A stretch of 64,000 nucleotides of DNA from Caulobacteraceae bacterium UBA3198 (GTDB lineage Bacteria > Pseudomonadota > Alphaproteobacteria > Caulobacterales > Caulobacteraceae). The position numbers and the translations under genes are program-made. The DNA lies in contig DEWY01000008.1 in NCBI GenBank assembly GCA_002363865.1, forward strand, positions 108,954-172,953, read 5' to 3'. The notes beneath the pieces were generated by a model, which worked only from the letters and a program-made list of their open reading frames with translations, was not told where the DNA came from and did not search any database. Positions 1 through 8,334 of this stretch are shown piece by piece; position 1 is the stretch's first letter; each line of letters opens with the position of its first letter.

Positions 1-791
1 GGCGGCGGGGGCGGCGGCGGCGGCGCGGCGAAGGAGTAACGCAGGCCGACGGTCACCGACTGGTCGCGGTAATCGCCCGAGAAGACGCCCGGCTGAGCCG
101 AAGCGCTGCCGGTCGACGCGAAGTCGAGATCCGAACCGCCGAGATAGCGGTAGGTCAGGTCGACATCGAGACGGTCGGTGGCGCGCCAGGCCAGACCGGC
201 CAGCAGCTGGTAGGCCAGAGCCGTGTCATCGTCGTCGATGGTCAGGTTCTGGATCGCCGGATTGGCCGCGGTGAAGGGGCCATTCATGGTGGCGAACTGG
301 CCAACCACGTCCATCTTGACGTGATTGACGCCGACGCCGGCGCCGATGAAGGGATTGATGACCGCGCCCGGAGCGATGTCATAGATGACATTGCCCATCA
401 GGGTCCACGACTCGACGTCGCCGTTGGGCGAACCGCAATTCGGGGCCGCCGCGGTGCGGACGACGCCGGGGGTGCAGAGGCCGGCGAACGAGCCGGGCGC
501 GCCACGGACGCTGACGATATCGCCGGGGCGATAGCCGCCTTCGAGTTCAACGCGCCAGTTGGGGTTCAGGCGATAGCCGAGACGGGCGAAGCCGGCCCAG
601 TCGTCGTCTTGGTTGAATTCCCAGTTGTAGGGAGCGCCGCCGGGGCCATTGTTGGTCGAACCGGACTCGATGCCTTCGGGCCAGTGATAGCCCAGGTCCA
701 TCGCGCCGTACCAGCCGGAGTCTTGCGCAGACGCGCCAGATGCGGCGAAAACCGCAGCCATGGCGGCCCCCGCCAGGAGTTTAAATTTCAT
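1..791 (-). CDS. OmpA-family outer membrane porin, N-terminal part (cut by window edge)
   Basis: The gene reads leftward from an ATG at 791 and runs off the window, so about 263 residues are visible. A signal peptide (MKFKLLAGAAMAAVFAASGASA) is followed by an aromatic-rich beta-barrel with typical strand patterns such as GWYGAMDLGYHW and DVDLTYRYLGG. The visible part ends in a run of prolines, which usually links the barrel to a C-terminal peptidoglycan-binding OmpA domain; that domain would lie outside the window. A purine-rich AGAGGG precedes the start. Likely role: outer membrane structure tethered to the cell wall. The family call rests on barrel, Pro-linker and signal peptide; the C-terminal domain itself is not seen. 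Confidence 0.8.
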   Translation of the reverse strand, partial: MKFKLLAGAAMAAVFAASGASAQDSGWYGAMDLGYHWPEGIESGSTNNGPGGAPYNWEFNQDDDWAGFARLGYRLNPNWRVELEGGYRPGDIVSVRGAPGSFAGLCTPGVVRTAAAPNCGSPNGDVESWTLMGNVIYDIAPGAVINPFIGAGVGVNHVKMDVVGQFATMNGPFTAANPAIQNLTIDDDDTALAYQLLAGLAWRATDRLDVDLTYRYLGGSDLDFASTGSASAQPGVFSGDYRDQSVTVGLRYSFAAPPPPPPP

Positions 792-839
792 ATTTGAGCC
801 CTCTTCATGCCCTCTGCTGCGGCCATATGACCCAGCAGC

Positions 840-868
840 GTTATAGCAAGGCCGACAGGATGGGAAAG
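840..868 (-). promoter_or_regulatory. Housekeeping promoter for the OmpA-type porin
   Basis: On the minus strand GCTATAAC (840-847) is an exact match to the Caulobacter -10 form GCTANAWC. The -35 region about 13 nt upstream is poor (TTTCCCA). The predicted transcript start lies about 40 nt before the porin ATG at 791. This is a sequence match only. Confidence 0.45.
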
Positions 869-1292
869 TGTCGCCAGAGCAACACCCTTGCGCAATCCTT
901 CAGCCGATTGGTCGAATTTCGCGAGAAAGTCCCGGTCGTCCCCCTCCATTAGCCCCCAGCGAGCGCGCTCGCCTGTCGGGGAGCGCTGTTTTGGGGCTCT
1001 CGCCGCCCCTCGGCCGCTGGGCCGACAAACACAAACCGTCGCATCGACGAGGGCTCTTCCCCCCTTTGTCGCCGAAGCGAGCGCGCCAGAGGCCCAGGAC
1101 CAGGCCCGAAGGCCTGACCGAGCGCCAAGACTGGCGACGGAGCTCTAACGCTGATCCGGGAGAGTGGTTCCCAAAAAAGTCCGCCTGAAGACGGCCTCAG
1201 CCCGGAGACCCGCGATATGCCCGATGTTGCAGCCCAAAGGAGAAAACCGCAACTTCCTTCTCTCAGGAGTGGAAGACGACCGCCCAGGGCGC
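869..1292. other. Gene-free stretch between porin promoter and antiporter
   Basis: About 420 bp without a convincing gene. Short open frames exist in several frames but have neither a good ribosome site nor a recognisable product. A 17-bp motif at 1240-1256 recurs with two mismatches at 7256-7272. No clear terminator is seen for the antiporter gene that ends here. Confidence 0.5.
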
Positions 1293-3068
1293 TCAGGTCT
1301 TGTCGGTGGCCCGGGCGCGGCGTCCGCGTCCGCCCAGGGAATCTGGCCGATTGAGTTCCTGCCGGTACTCGTCACGCCGCTCATGGATGGAGGCGATCAC
1401 CAGCCCCATGGGCACGCCGATCTCCACCAGCACGGTCTCCGACAACTGAAGACTCGCCTCCACCGTTTCGGGCACGGCGTCGGTGGCCCCCATCTCATAT
1501 AGACGCTTGGCGTGGCGGGCGTCCCGGGCCCGGGCGACGATGACCAGGTCCGGACGGATGCGCCGGGCCACCGCCACCACGGTTTCGGCCGCCTCCGGAT
1601 TGTCCATGGTCACCACGAGCGCGCGGGCCTCGCCCAGGCCGCAGCGCATCAGGAATTCGCTGCGCGCGGCGTCGCCATAGAAGCAGGGGAGCCGGTTGCG
1701 CCGCGCCTGCTCCACCAGGCGCGGATCCCGCTCCGCCGCCACCCAGGTCGCGCCATGGCGGGCGAGCATGTCGCCCACCAACTGGCCGACCCGGCCAAAG
1801 CCGACGATCAGCACGCCGGCGGGCTCTCCCGCCTCTTCCGGCGCCTCGGCCACCGCCGGCGGCGGGGCGCGGCGGGCCACCTTCTGACCAAGCCAGGCCA
1901 GGACCGGCACCAGGGCCATGGTCAAGGTGGCCGAGACGATGACGAATTCCCCGACGCCCCGGGGCACAACCCCAAGGCCCATGGCCTGGTCGAGAATGAC
2001 GAAGGCGAATTCGCCGCCGGCCGCCAGGGGCAGCGCGATTTCCACGGCGCCAAGCCGGGTCATGCCCGTGAGACGCGCCAGGCCGAAGATCACCGCCCCC
2101 TTCACCAGCAGCAGCCCGCCGGCCAGGGCCAGCACCTCCAGCGGTCGGGCGGCCACCAGGGAAAGGTTCAGGCCGATGCCCACCGACAGAAAGAACAGGC
2201 CCAGCAGGAGACCCTTGAACGGCTCGATCGTGACCTCGACCTCGTGGCGGAACTCCGTCTCGGCCAGCAGCAGGCCGGCGATGAAGGCGCCCAGCGCCAT
2301 GGACAGGCCCGTGAGGGCGCTCACCAGGCCTGCGCCGATCACCACCAGCAGGCAGGCGGCCATGAAGAGTTCTTCGCTCTTGGCCCGGGCCACCGACCTC
2401 AGCAGGGGACGCAGCAGGAGTCGGCCGAAGGCGACCAGACCGACCATGCCCAGAACGGCCGGGGCGAAGGCGAGCAGAAGCTTGGGCGAGAGCTCCTCGC
2501 CCCCCTGGGCCCCCAGCACGGCCAGGGTGACCAGGATCGGCGCCACCGCCAGGTCCTGGAACAGAAGAATCGAGAAGGTGGCGCGGCCGGTGGTGGAATG
2601 ATGCCGGCGCTGCTCAATCAGCACCGGCATGACGATGGCGGTTGAGGACAGGGCCAGCGCCGCGCCGATGGCTGCGGCCGGGGCGACCTCCATCCCGAAC
2701 GCCATGGCCAGGCCCGCCAGGACCACCAGACTGACCCCGACCTGCCCCGCGCCCAGGCCGAACACCAGGCGACGCATGAGGCGAAGCCGCTCCCACGACA
2801 GCTCCAGCCCGATCATGAAGAGCAGGAAGACCACCCCCAGCTCCGCCAGCTGGGCGATGTCCTCGGGATTGCCGACGGTGAAATAGGCCACCCAGGGGGC
2901 GAACTCCCCCAGTCGGGCCAGCCCGAAGGGGCCAAGGGCGACGCCGGCCAGAATGAAGCCGAGGATCGGGCTGATCTTCCAGCGTCGAAACAGGGGCACC
3001 ACGACGCCAGCCGTGGCCAGGAACAGAACGATGTCCTTGTAACCCTCGGTCGACCCGTGTCCGTCCAT
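1293..3068 (-). CDS. Monovalent cation:proton antiporter, CPA2 family (KefB/KefC/YbaL-like)
   Basis: A 591-residue inner membrane protein. Residues about 1-390 form the Na+/H+ exchanger domain with roughly 12 hydrophobic segments (for example ISPILGFILAGVALGPFG near the N-terminus). After an Ala/Pro-rich linker, residues about 415-540 form a TrkA-N/RCK nucleotide-binding domain with the Rossmann motif GFGRVGQLVGDMLARHG. Proteins of this layout exchange K+ or Na+ for H+ under nucleotide or glutathione-adduct control. The length fits the family (about 560-620). Substrate ion cannot be told from sequence. It appears monocistronic and starts at an ATG at 3068. Confidence 0.88.
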   Translation of the reverse strand: MDGHGSTEGYKDIVLFLATAGVVVPLFRRWKISPILGFILAGVALGPFGLARLGEFAPWVAYFTVGNPEDIAQLAELGVVFLLFMIGLELSWERLRLMRRLVFGLGAGQVGVSLVVLAGLAMAFGMEVAPAAAIGAALALSSTAIVMPVLIEQRRHHSTTGRATFSILLFQDLAVAPILVTLAVLGAQGGEELSPKLLLAFAPAVLGMVGLVAFGRLLLRPLLRSVARAKSEELFMAACLLVVIGAGLVSALTGLSMALGAFIAGLLLAETEFRHEVEVTIEPFKGLLLGLFFLSVGIGLNLSLVAARPLEVLALAGGLLLVKGAVIFGLARLTGMTRLGAVEIALPLAAGGEFAFVILDQAMGLGVVPRGVGEFVIVSATLTMALVPVLAWLGQKVARRAPPPAVAEAPEEAGEPAGVLIVGFGRVGQLVGDMLARHGATWVAAERDPRLVEQARRNRLPCFYGDAARSEFLMRCGLGEARALVVTMDNPEAAETVVAVARRIRPDLVIVARARDARHAKRLYEMGATDAVPETVEASLQLSETVLVEIGVPMGLVIASIHERRDEYRQELNRPDSLGGRGRRARATDKT

Positions 3069-3172
3069 GCCACCCCCGCACGCTGCTTTGCTGGTTATGG
3101 CAGGCGTCGGGGCCGGGGTGAACCTTCCCGCGCAACCTGCGGCGGTTCGGATGCGACCTGCCCGCGGCGAAG

Positions 3173-3202
3173 TTGACTTAACCCAGGCCCGTCCTCTTTA
3201 TG
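3173..3202 (+). promoter_or_regulatory. Candidate promoter of the acyl-CoA synthetase gene
   Basis: TTGACT (3173-3178) and TTTATG (3197-3202) are 18 nt apart, about 30 nt upstream of the GTG start at 3234. The -35 is good, the -10 is weak. Confidence 0.3.
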
Positions 3203-3233
3203 CGCCGCATATTTTAAGAATGGAGGACGTCCT

Positions 3234-4868
3234 GTGGAGGTTTGGAATTACGCCAACCTGTGGGAATCGGTCGCGCGCGCGACCCCGACCCGGCCCGCTC
3301 TGATTCATGGGGAGCAGGTGCTCACCTGGGAGCAGTTCGACGGCCGGGCCAACGCCCTGGCGCGGCGGCTGGTGGAAAAGGGTCTGACCCATCAGTCCAA
3401 GGTGGCCGCCTATCTCTACAACGGGCCGGAATACATCGAGTCCTACTACGCGGCGTTCAAGGCCGGGCTGGTCCCCTTCAACACCAACTATCGCTACAGC
3501 GGCGACGAGCTGGTCTATCTGTTCGACAACGCCGACGCTGAGGCCGTGGTCTTCCACGCCTCCTTCGCCGAGACCGCCGCCTCGGTCCGCGCGCGTCTGC
3601 CCAAGGTGAAGGCCTGGATCGCGGTGGCCGAAGAGGGGTTCCCGGTTCCCGACTGGGCCGAAGACTATGACGCCATCGTCGCTGGCGACGGCGCGCGCTT
3701 CGAGGCGCCCTGGGGCCGGTCGGCCGACGACCTTCTCTTTATGTACACCGGTGGCACCACCGGCATGCCCAAGGGCGTGATGTGGCGCCAGGAGGACCTG
3801 TTCAAGGGTCTCGGCGGCGGGGCCAACCTGCTGCTTGGTCTGCCGCCCCTGGAGACCGTCGAGGAAGCCGGGGTCCGCGCCAAGGCCAACGCCGAATCCG
3901 CCGAACCCCAGGCGATCACCATTCCGGTCGCCCCCCTGATGCACGCCACCGGCCAGTTCATCTCCTTTGGCCAGCTGATCAGCGGCGGCGCCATCGCCAC
4001 CCTGCCCTCGCGCAAGTTCGATCCCGCAGTCCTGTTCGACGAGGTCGAACGCCTGGGCGTCAGCGGACTGATCATTGTCGGCCTGGCCTTCGCCGCCCCC
4101 ATGCTGGAGTGCCTGGAGGCCAATCCCGGCCGCTGGACCATGCCCAGCCTCAAGCGGATCGTCTCCTCGGGCACCATGTGGTCGGCGGAGAACAAGCAGG
4201 GCCTGCTCAAGCACCTGCCCAACATCATGCTGATGGACAGCCTCGGCTCGTCCGAAGCCCTGGGCCTGGCGTCCTCGGCGTCCGGCGGCGGCGTTTCGGC
4301 GGCCACCGCCAAGTTCGCCACCGGCCCCAATGCGGCGGTCTTCACCGAGGACGGCCGCCGGGTGGCGCCGGGTTCGGGCGAACGCGGCCTGGTGGCCGTG
4401 GGCGGCCACACGCCGCTCGGCTACTACAAGGATGAGGAAAAGTCGGCCAAGACCTTCCGCATCTTCGAAGGCCAGCGGTGGTCGGTGCCGGGCGATTGGG
4501 CCACGGTGGAGGCCGACGGGGCCATCACCCTGCTCGGCCGCGGCAGCCAGGTGATCAATACCGGCGGCGAGAAGGTCTTCCCCGAAGAGGTGGAGGAATC
4601 CCTCAAGCGCTTCCCGGGCGTGCGCGACGCCGCGGTGGTCGGCCTGCCCGACCCGCGGTTTGGCGAGCGGATCTGCGCGGTGGTGGATGTGGCCGACGGC
4701 GACCAGCCGTCCCTGGCCGACCTGCAGGCTCATGTGAAGGCCAATCTGGCCGACTACAAGGTTCCCCGGGACCTGGTGTTCGCGTCTGTGGTCCGCGCCC
4801 CGAACGGCAAGCTCGACTACAAGCTGGTCCGAACCCAGGCCCTGGAGGCCCTCGGCGCCAAGGCCTAG
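3234..4868 (+). CDS. Acyl-CoA synthetase (AMP-forming, ANL superfamily)
   Basis: A 544-residue adenylate-forming enzyme that activates a carboxylic acid to its CoA thioester via an acyl-AMP. The P-loop-like A3 motif is YTGGTTGMPKG (about residues 166-176), the A8 hinge region contains GEKVFPEEVEE and the C-terminal catalytic lysine motif is NGKLDYK. The length suits medium/long-chain or carboxylated-substrate FadD-type ligases; the substrate cannot be fixed. The start is a GTG at 3234: GGAGG at 3222-3226 sits 7 nt upstream, whereas the nearby ATG at 3220 is out of frame. Confidence 0.88.
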   Translation: MEVWNYANLWESVARATPTRPALIHGEQVLTWEQFDGRANALARRLVEKGLTHQSKVAAYLYNGPEYIESYYAAFKAGLVPFNTNYRYSGDELVYLFDNADAEAVVFHASFAETAASVRARLPKVKAWIAVAEEGFPVPDWAEDYDAIVAGDGARFEAPWGRSADDLLFMYTGGTTGMPKGVMWRQEDLFKGLGGGANLLLGLPPLETVEEAGVRAKANAESAEPQAITIPVAPLMHATGQFISFGQLISGGAIATLPSRKFDPAVLFDEVERLGVSGLIIVGLAFAAPMLECLEANPGRWTMPSLKRIVSSGTMWSAENKQGLLKHLPNIMLMDSLGSSEALGLASSASGGGVSAATAKFATGPNAAVFTEDGRRVAPGSGERGLVAVGGHTPLGYYKDEEKSAKTFRIFEGQRWSVPGDWATVEADGAITLLGRGSQVINTGGEKVFPEEVEESLKRFPGVRDAAVVGLPDPRFGERICAVVDVADGDQPSLADLQAHVKANLADYKVPRDLVFASVVRAPNGKLDYKLVRTQALEALGAKA

Positions 4869-4895
4869 CAGTTAACAAAATTGTAATGTCGCCTA

Positions 4896-4936
4896 AGGGT
4901 CTGGGCGGGGCATGTTCGCCCCCATCCCAGACCCTT
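4896..4936 (+). other. Strong hairpin just upstream of the M13 peptidase gene
   Basis: AAGGGTCTGGG (4896-4906) pairs perfectly with CCCAGACCCTT (4926-4936), and an inner GGGGC/GCCCC adds five more pairs. No U-run follows, so it is a poor intrinsic terminator. The ribosome site GAAGG (4937-4941) begins directly after the stem, so the structure could affect translation of the next gene. Confidence 0.5.
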
Positions 4937-4948
4937 GAAGGCTGATCA

Positions 4949-7045
4949 TTGCACATGAAGACCCTCTGGTTCGGCGCCGCTGCGGCGGCCGCCCTGATCA
5001 CCGCCGCCGCCCCGGCCGCGGCCCGCGACTGGCGCCCCGTCCATTTTCCGAGCGCCGCCCCCACCCCCGCCGGCGGCGGCGACGCCGCCGAGGCCAAGCG
5101 CATGGGGACCTGGGGCTTTGACCGCACCGGGATGAATCCCTCCGTCCGCCCCGGCGCGGACTTCTTCCTGCACGCCAACGGCGCCTATGTGGACGCCCTG
5201 GAGATTCCTGCCGACCGCTCGCGCTTCGGCACCTTCGACGCCCTGCATGAGCTGTCGGTGGAGCGGATGCGGGTTGTGCTCGAGCGCTCGGCGGCCGACG
5301 CCGCCGCCACGGGCGACGAGGCTCTGATCGGCGCCTTCTATCGCAGCTTCATGGACGAGGCCGCCATCGACGCCCTGGGGGCCAAGCCCCTGGCCGAGGA
5401 CCTCGCCGAGGTGCGGGCGGCCGACAGCGACGCCGCGCTGGCCCGGCTGATGGGCGAGACCATGAAGGGCTTCGGGGGCTCGATCTTCAGCGCCTATGTC
5501 TATGACGACGCCAAGGACCCTGAGCGCTACACCGTCTATCTGGGCCAGGCCGGCATCGGCATGCCCGACCGGGACTATTATCTCGACGAGCGGTTCGCCG
5601 AACAGAAGGCCAAGTACCAGGCCTATGTGGCCCAACTCCTGACCCTGGCAGGCTGGGCCGAGCCCGAGGCCAACGCCCAGGCCATTGTCGAGATGGAGAC
5701 CAAGATCGCCGAGGTCTCCTGGACCCGGGCCGATCGTCGGGACGACGACAAGACCTATAATCCCTATACGGTCGCCGAACTCTCGGCCCTCGCGCCGGCC
5801 TTCCCCTGGACCGCCTTCCTGGAGGGCGCCGATCTGCAAGGGGCCGCCAAGCTGGTGGCGGCCGAAAACACCGCCTTCCCGAAGATCGCGGAGATCTATG
5901 CCGAAACGCCGCTTTCGGTGCGACAGGCCTGGGCGGCCTACACCCTGACCGATCAGGCCGCGCCCTATCTGTCGAAGGCCTTTTCCCAGGCGCACCACGA
6001 ATTCCGTGAAAAGACCCTGTCGGGCCAGCCCGAGCAGCGGCCGCGCTGGAAGCGTGCGGTCGGCCTGGTGGATTCCCAGGCGGGCGAGGCGCTGGGCCGG
6101 CTCTATGTGGCCGACTACTTCCCGCCCGAAAGCAAGGCCAAGATGGAGGCCCTGGTCGGCGACATCAAAGCGGCCATGGAGGCCCGCCTCAAGGGCCTGA
6201 CCTGGATGGGCGACGAGACCAAGGCCAAGGCGCTGGAGAAGCTGTCCAAGTTCACCGTGAAGATCGGCTATCCGGAAGAGTGGCGCGACTATAACGGCCT
6301 CGAGATCCGCCCCGACGACCTCTATGGCAATGTCCAGCGGGCCTCGGCCTTCGACTGGGCCTTCCGGGTCGGACGCCTGGACGAGCCGGTGGATGACAAG
6401 GAGTGGGGCATGACGCCCCCGACCGTGAACGCCTATTACAGCCCGACCAAGAACCAGATCGTCTTCCCGGCCGCCATCCTGCAGCCGCCCTTCTTCGATC
6501 CCGACGCCGATCCGGCCATCAACTATGGCGGCATTGGCGGGGTGATCGGCCACGAGATCACCCATGGCTTCGACGACCAGGGGCGCAAGTCCGATGGCGA
6601 CGGCCGGCTGACCGACTGGTGGACGGCCGAGGACGCGGAGAAGTTCAACGTCCAGGCTCAGAAGCTGGGCGCCCAGTATTCGGCCATCGAGCCGATCCCG
6701 GGCCTGCCGATCAATGGCCAGTTGAGCATGGGCGAGAACATCGCCGACCTGGGCGGCGTGCTGCTGGCCCTCGACGCCTATCGCCTGTCCCTGGACGGCG
6801 AGCCGGCGCCGGTCATCGACGGCTTCACCGGCGAACAGCGGGTCTTCCTGGGCTGGGCGCAGGTCTGGCGGGGCAAGTACCGCGAAGACGCCCTGCGCCG
6901 TCAGCTGGTGGCCGGTCCGCACTCCCCGCCCCACTATCGGGTGAACGTGCCGATCACCAATATCGACACCTGGTACGACGCCTTCGGGGTCAGCCCGGAG
7001 GATCCCATGTATGTGGCCCCCGAGGCGCGGGTCCGCATCTGGTGA
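4949..7045 (+). CDS. pepO: Exported M13-family zinc metallopeptidase (PepO/neprilysin-like)
   Basis: A 698-residue protein with an N-terminal signal peptide ending near APAAARDW, so it acts in the periplasm or outside. Zinc site: HEITH at about residues 535-539 and the third ligand E596 in ENIADLGG, both diagnostic of the M13 (gluzincin) family; NAYY upstream is the substrate-binding element. Members cleave small peptides. The C-terminus ends RVRIW instead of the usual CxxW, so the conserved terminal cysteine is absent. Start choice: GAAGG lies 7 nt before TTG 4949 but 13 nt before ATG 4955; either keeps the signal peptide. A terminator follows. Confidence 0.9.
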   Translation: MHMKTLWFGAAAAAALITAAAPAAARDWRPVHFPSAAPTPAGGGDAAEAKRMGTWGFDRTGMNPSVRPGADFFLHANGAYVDALEIPADRSRFGTFDALHELSVERMRVVLERSAADAAATGDEALIGAFYRSFMDEAAIDALGAKPLAEDLAEVRAADSDAALARLMGETMKGFGGSIFSAYVYDDAKDPERYTVYLGQAGIGMPDRDYYLDERFAEQKAKYQAYVAQLLTLAGWAEPEANAQAIVEMETKIAEVSWTRADRRDDDKTYNPYTVAELSALAPAFPWTAFLEGADLQGAAKLVAAENTAFPKIAEIYAETPLSVRQAWAAYTLTDQAAPYLSKAFSQAHHEFREKTLSGQPEQRPRWKRAVGLVDSQAGEALGRLYVADYFPPESKAKMEALVGDIKAAMEARLKGLTWMGDETKAKALEKLSKFTVKIGYPEEWRDYNGLEIRPDDLYGNVQRASAFDWAFRVGRLDEPVDDKEWGMTPPTVNAYYSPTKNQIVFPAAILQPPFFDPDADPAINYGGIGGVIGHEITHGFDDQGRKSDGDGRLTDWWTAEDAEKFNVQAQKLGAQYSAIEPIPGLPINGQLSMGENIADLGGVLLALDAYRLSLDGEPAPVIDGFTGEQRVFLGWAQVWRGKYREDALRRQLVAGPHSPPHYRVNVPITNIDTWYDAFGVSPEDPMYVAPEARVRIW

Positions 7046-7052
7046 GGTCAGC

Positions 7053-7087
7053 GGGGGCGGGCCCATACGGATCCGCCCCCGTTTTTG
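7053..7087 (+). terminator. Intrinsic terminator after the M13 peptidase gene
   Basis: GGGGGCGG (7053-7060) pairs with CCGCCCCC (7073-7080), an 8-bp perfect GC stem, followed by GTTTTTG. Classical rho-independent form. Confidence 0.85.
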
Positions 7088-7125
7088 ACGCTCTCGTCAA
7101 TTTTTGCTGAGGCCGAAAAAGAAAT

Positions 7126-7156
7126 GGCCCGTTGCGGGGGATAATCGCAACGGGCC
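7126..7156 (-). terminator. Candidate terminator of the his operon
   Basis: GGCCCGTTGCG (7126-7136) and CGCAACGGGCC (7146-7156) form a perfect 11-bp stem with a 9-nt loop. Read on the minus strand it is followed by ATTTCTTTTTC, a U-rich tail. It lies about 220 nt beyond the hisG stop. Confidence 0.5.
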
Positions 7157-7377
7157 TGTTCTTATTGTGAGCTGCCGCTCAGTTTTAGAGGGCGTTTCCT
7201 CCCCGAAACGCCGGGAGACTTCAGGACTTGCCGCCGTCTTGTCTCTCGCAAGAGGGAGAAAACGGCAATTTCATGCCCGAGTCAATGCGCCAAATCGGCG
7301 AGGCGGCCAAATTTCCCTCAGTTTTCCGGGATTTCCGCGAAACAGGGCTCACGTCCTCGGCATATTTGACGTGGACG
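7157..7377. other. Gene-free stretch downstream of hisG with small hairpins
   Basis: No convincing gene. It holds a perfect 8-bp hairpin GGCGTTTC/GAAACGCC (7191-7212), an imperfect longer hairpin around 7234-7265, the second copy of the 17-bp motif (7256-7272), and an inverted repeat TGACGTGGACGTCA (7367-7380) overlapping the hisG stop codon. Confidence 0.45.
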
Positions 7378-8334
7378 TCAGTTTTTGACCAGCGCGGCCC
7401 GCAACTGGGTCCAGCCAGGGGATTCTGTTTCAAAGACGAAATCGGGCTGCGCCGCCGTCACCGGCCCCAAACCGGCCCGCGACAGGGCGCGGCCCGCCTC
7501 AGCCACGTCATCGGCGGCCACCAGCAGACCGTTGGGCCGGCGGGAGGCGCCCCGGGCGACCAGGGCCTTGATCACGGCGTCCGCCTGACCGGCCACGTCC
7601 GGCCAGGTCAGGGTGGCGCTGCGACGGGCCCCAGCCCTGGCCTCCACCTGCCGCAGCAGGGCTTCGGCGGCGGCCATCTGGTCGGCCGTCCATGTGGCCC
7701 GCAGACTGGCGGCCAGCTGGGCCTGGCTCTTCAGGATCACCCCGTCGTCCAGCACCTTGAGGCCGTTGGCCTCCAGGGTCGCGCCGGTGGTGGTGATGTC
7801 CACCACCAGCTCGGCGGCGCCGGCGGCCGGCGCGCCTTCGGTGGCGCCCCCTGATTCGACGATCCGGTAATCGACCAAGCCATGCCGGGCGAAGAAGGCC
7901 CGGGTCTGCAGGATGTACTTGGTGGCCACACGGATCCGTCGGCCCGTCCGGGCGAGAATGTCGTGGGCCACCTCCTCCAGATCAGCCATGGTAGCCACAT
8001 CCAGCCAGCTCTTGGGCGTCGCCACCACCAGGTCGGCGCGGCCAAAGCCCAGGGGCCGCAGCAACAGGGCCCGAGCCGACAGGTCGCCGGGCCGTTCGCG
8101 CATGAGGTCCTCGCCCGTGACCCCCAGATGCACCTCGCCTGTGTCCAGGGCCTCGGCGATGTCCCCGGCCGAGAGGAGCCGCACCTGGGCGCCCTGGAGC
8201 CCCTTGAGCCGCCCGCTATAGCCCCGGGCGCCGCCGTCGGCCTCCAGCTTCAGGGCGCAGTCGGCGAGCCAGGCCTCCACCTGTTCCTTCAGCCGTCCCT
8301 TAGAGGGCAGGGCGATGATCAGCGGTGAGTCCAT
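7378..8334 (-). CDS. hisG: ATP phosphoribosyltransferase catalytic subunit
   Basis: 318 residues. It catalyses the first step of histidine synthesis, joining ATP and PRPP. The N-terminus LIIALPSKGRLKEQ and the segment LGVTGEDL are typical of the HisG periplasmic-binding-like fold. Short HisG forms that work with HisZ are commonly near 210-230 residues; this one carries roughly 90 extra C-terminal residues that do not clearly resemble the ACT-like domain of long HisG. The ATG overlaps the hisZ stop by one nucleotide (TGATG at 8332-8336), so the two subunits are translationally coupled. It is the last gene of hisS-hisZ-hisG. Confidence 0.93.
   Translation of the reverse strand: MDSPLIIALPSKGRLKEQVEAWLADCALKLEADGGARGYSGRLKGLQGAQVRLLSAGDIAEALDTGEVHLGVTGEDLMRERPGDLSARALLLRPLGFGRADLVVATPKSWLDVATMADLEEVAHDILARTGRRIRVATKYILQTRAFFARHGLVDYRIVESGGATEGAPAAGAAELVVDITTTGATLEANGLKVLDDGVILKSQAQLAASLRATWTADQMAAAEALLRQVEARAGARRSATLTWPDVAGQADAVIKALVARGASRRPNGLLVAADDVAEAGRALSRAGLGPVTAAQPDFVFETESPGWTQLRAALVKN

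Noticed and set aside
1..30. Run of GGC/GCG repeats at the window start as a microsatellite
   Set aside because: It encodes the proline linker of the OmpA-type porin on the minus strand.
868..1502. Several short open frames between the porin and antiporter
   Set aside because: Overlapping frames with no ribosome site, no recognisable product and Arg/Pro-rich composition.
4946..7066. Open frame of about 706 codons on the minus strand
   Set aside because: Antisense to the M13 peptidase, which has a full catalytic site and signal peptide.
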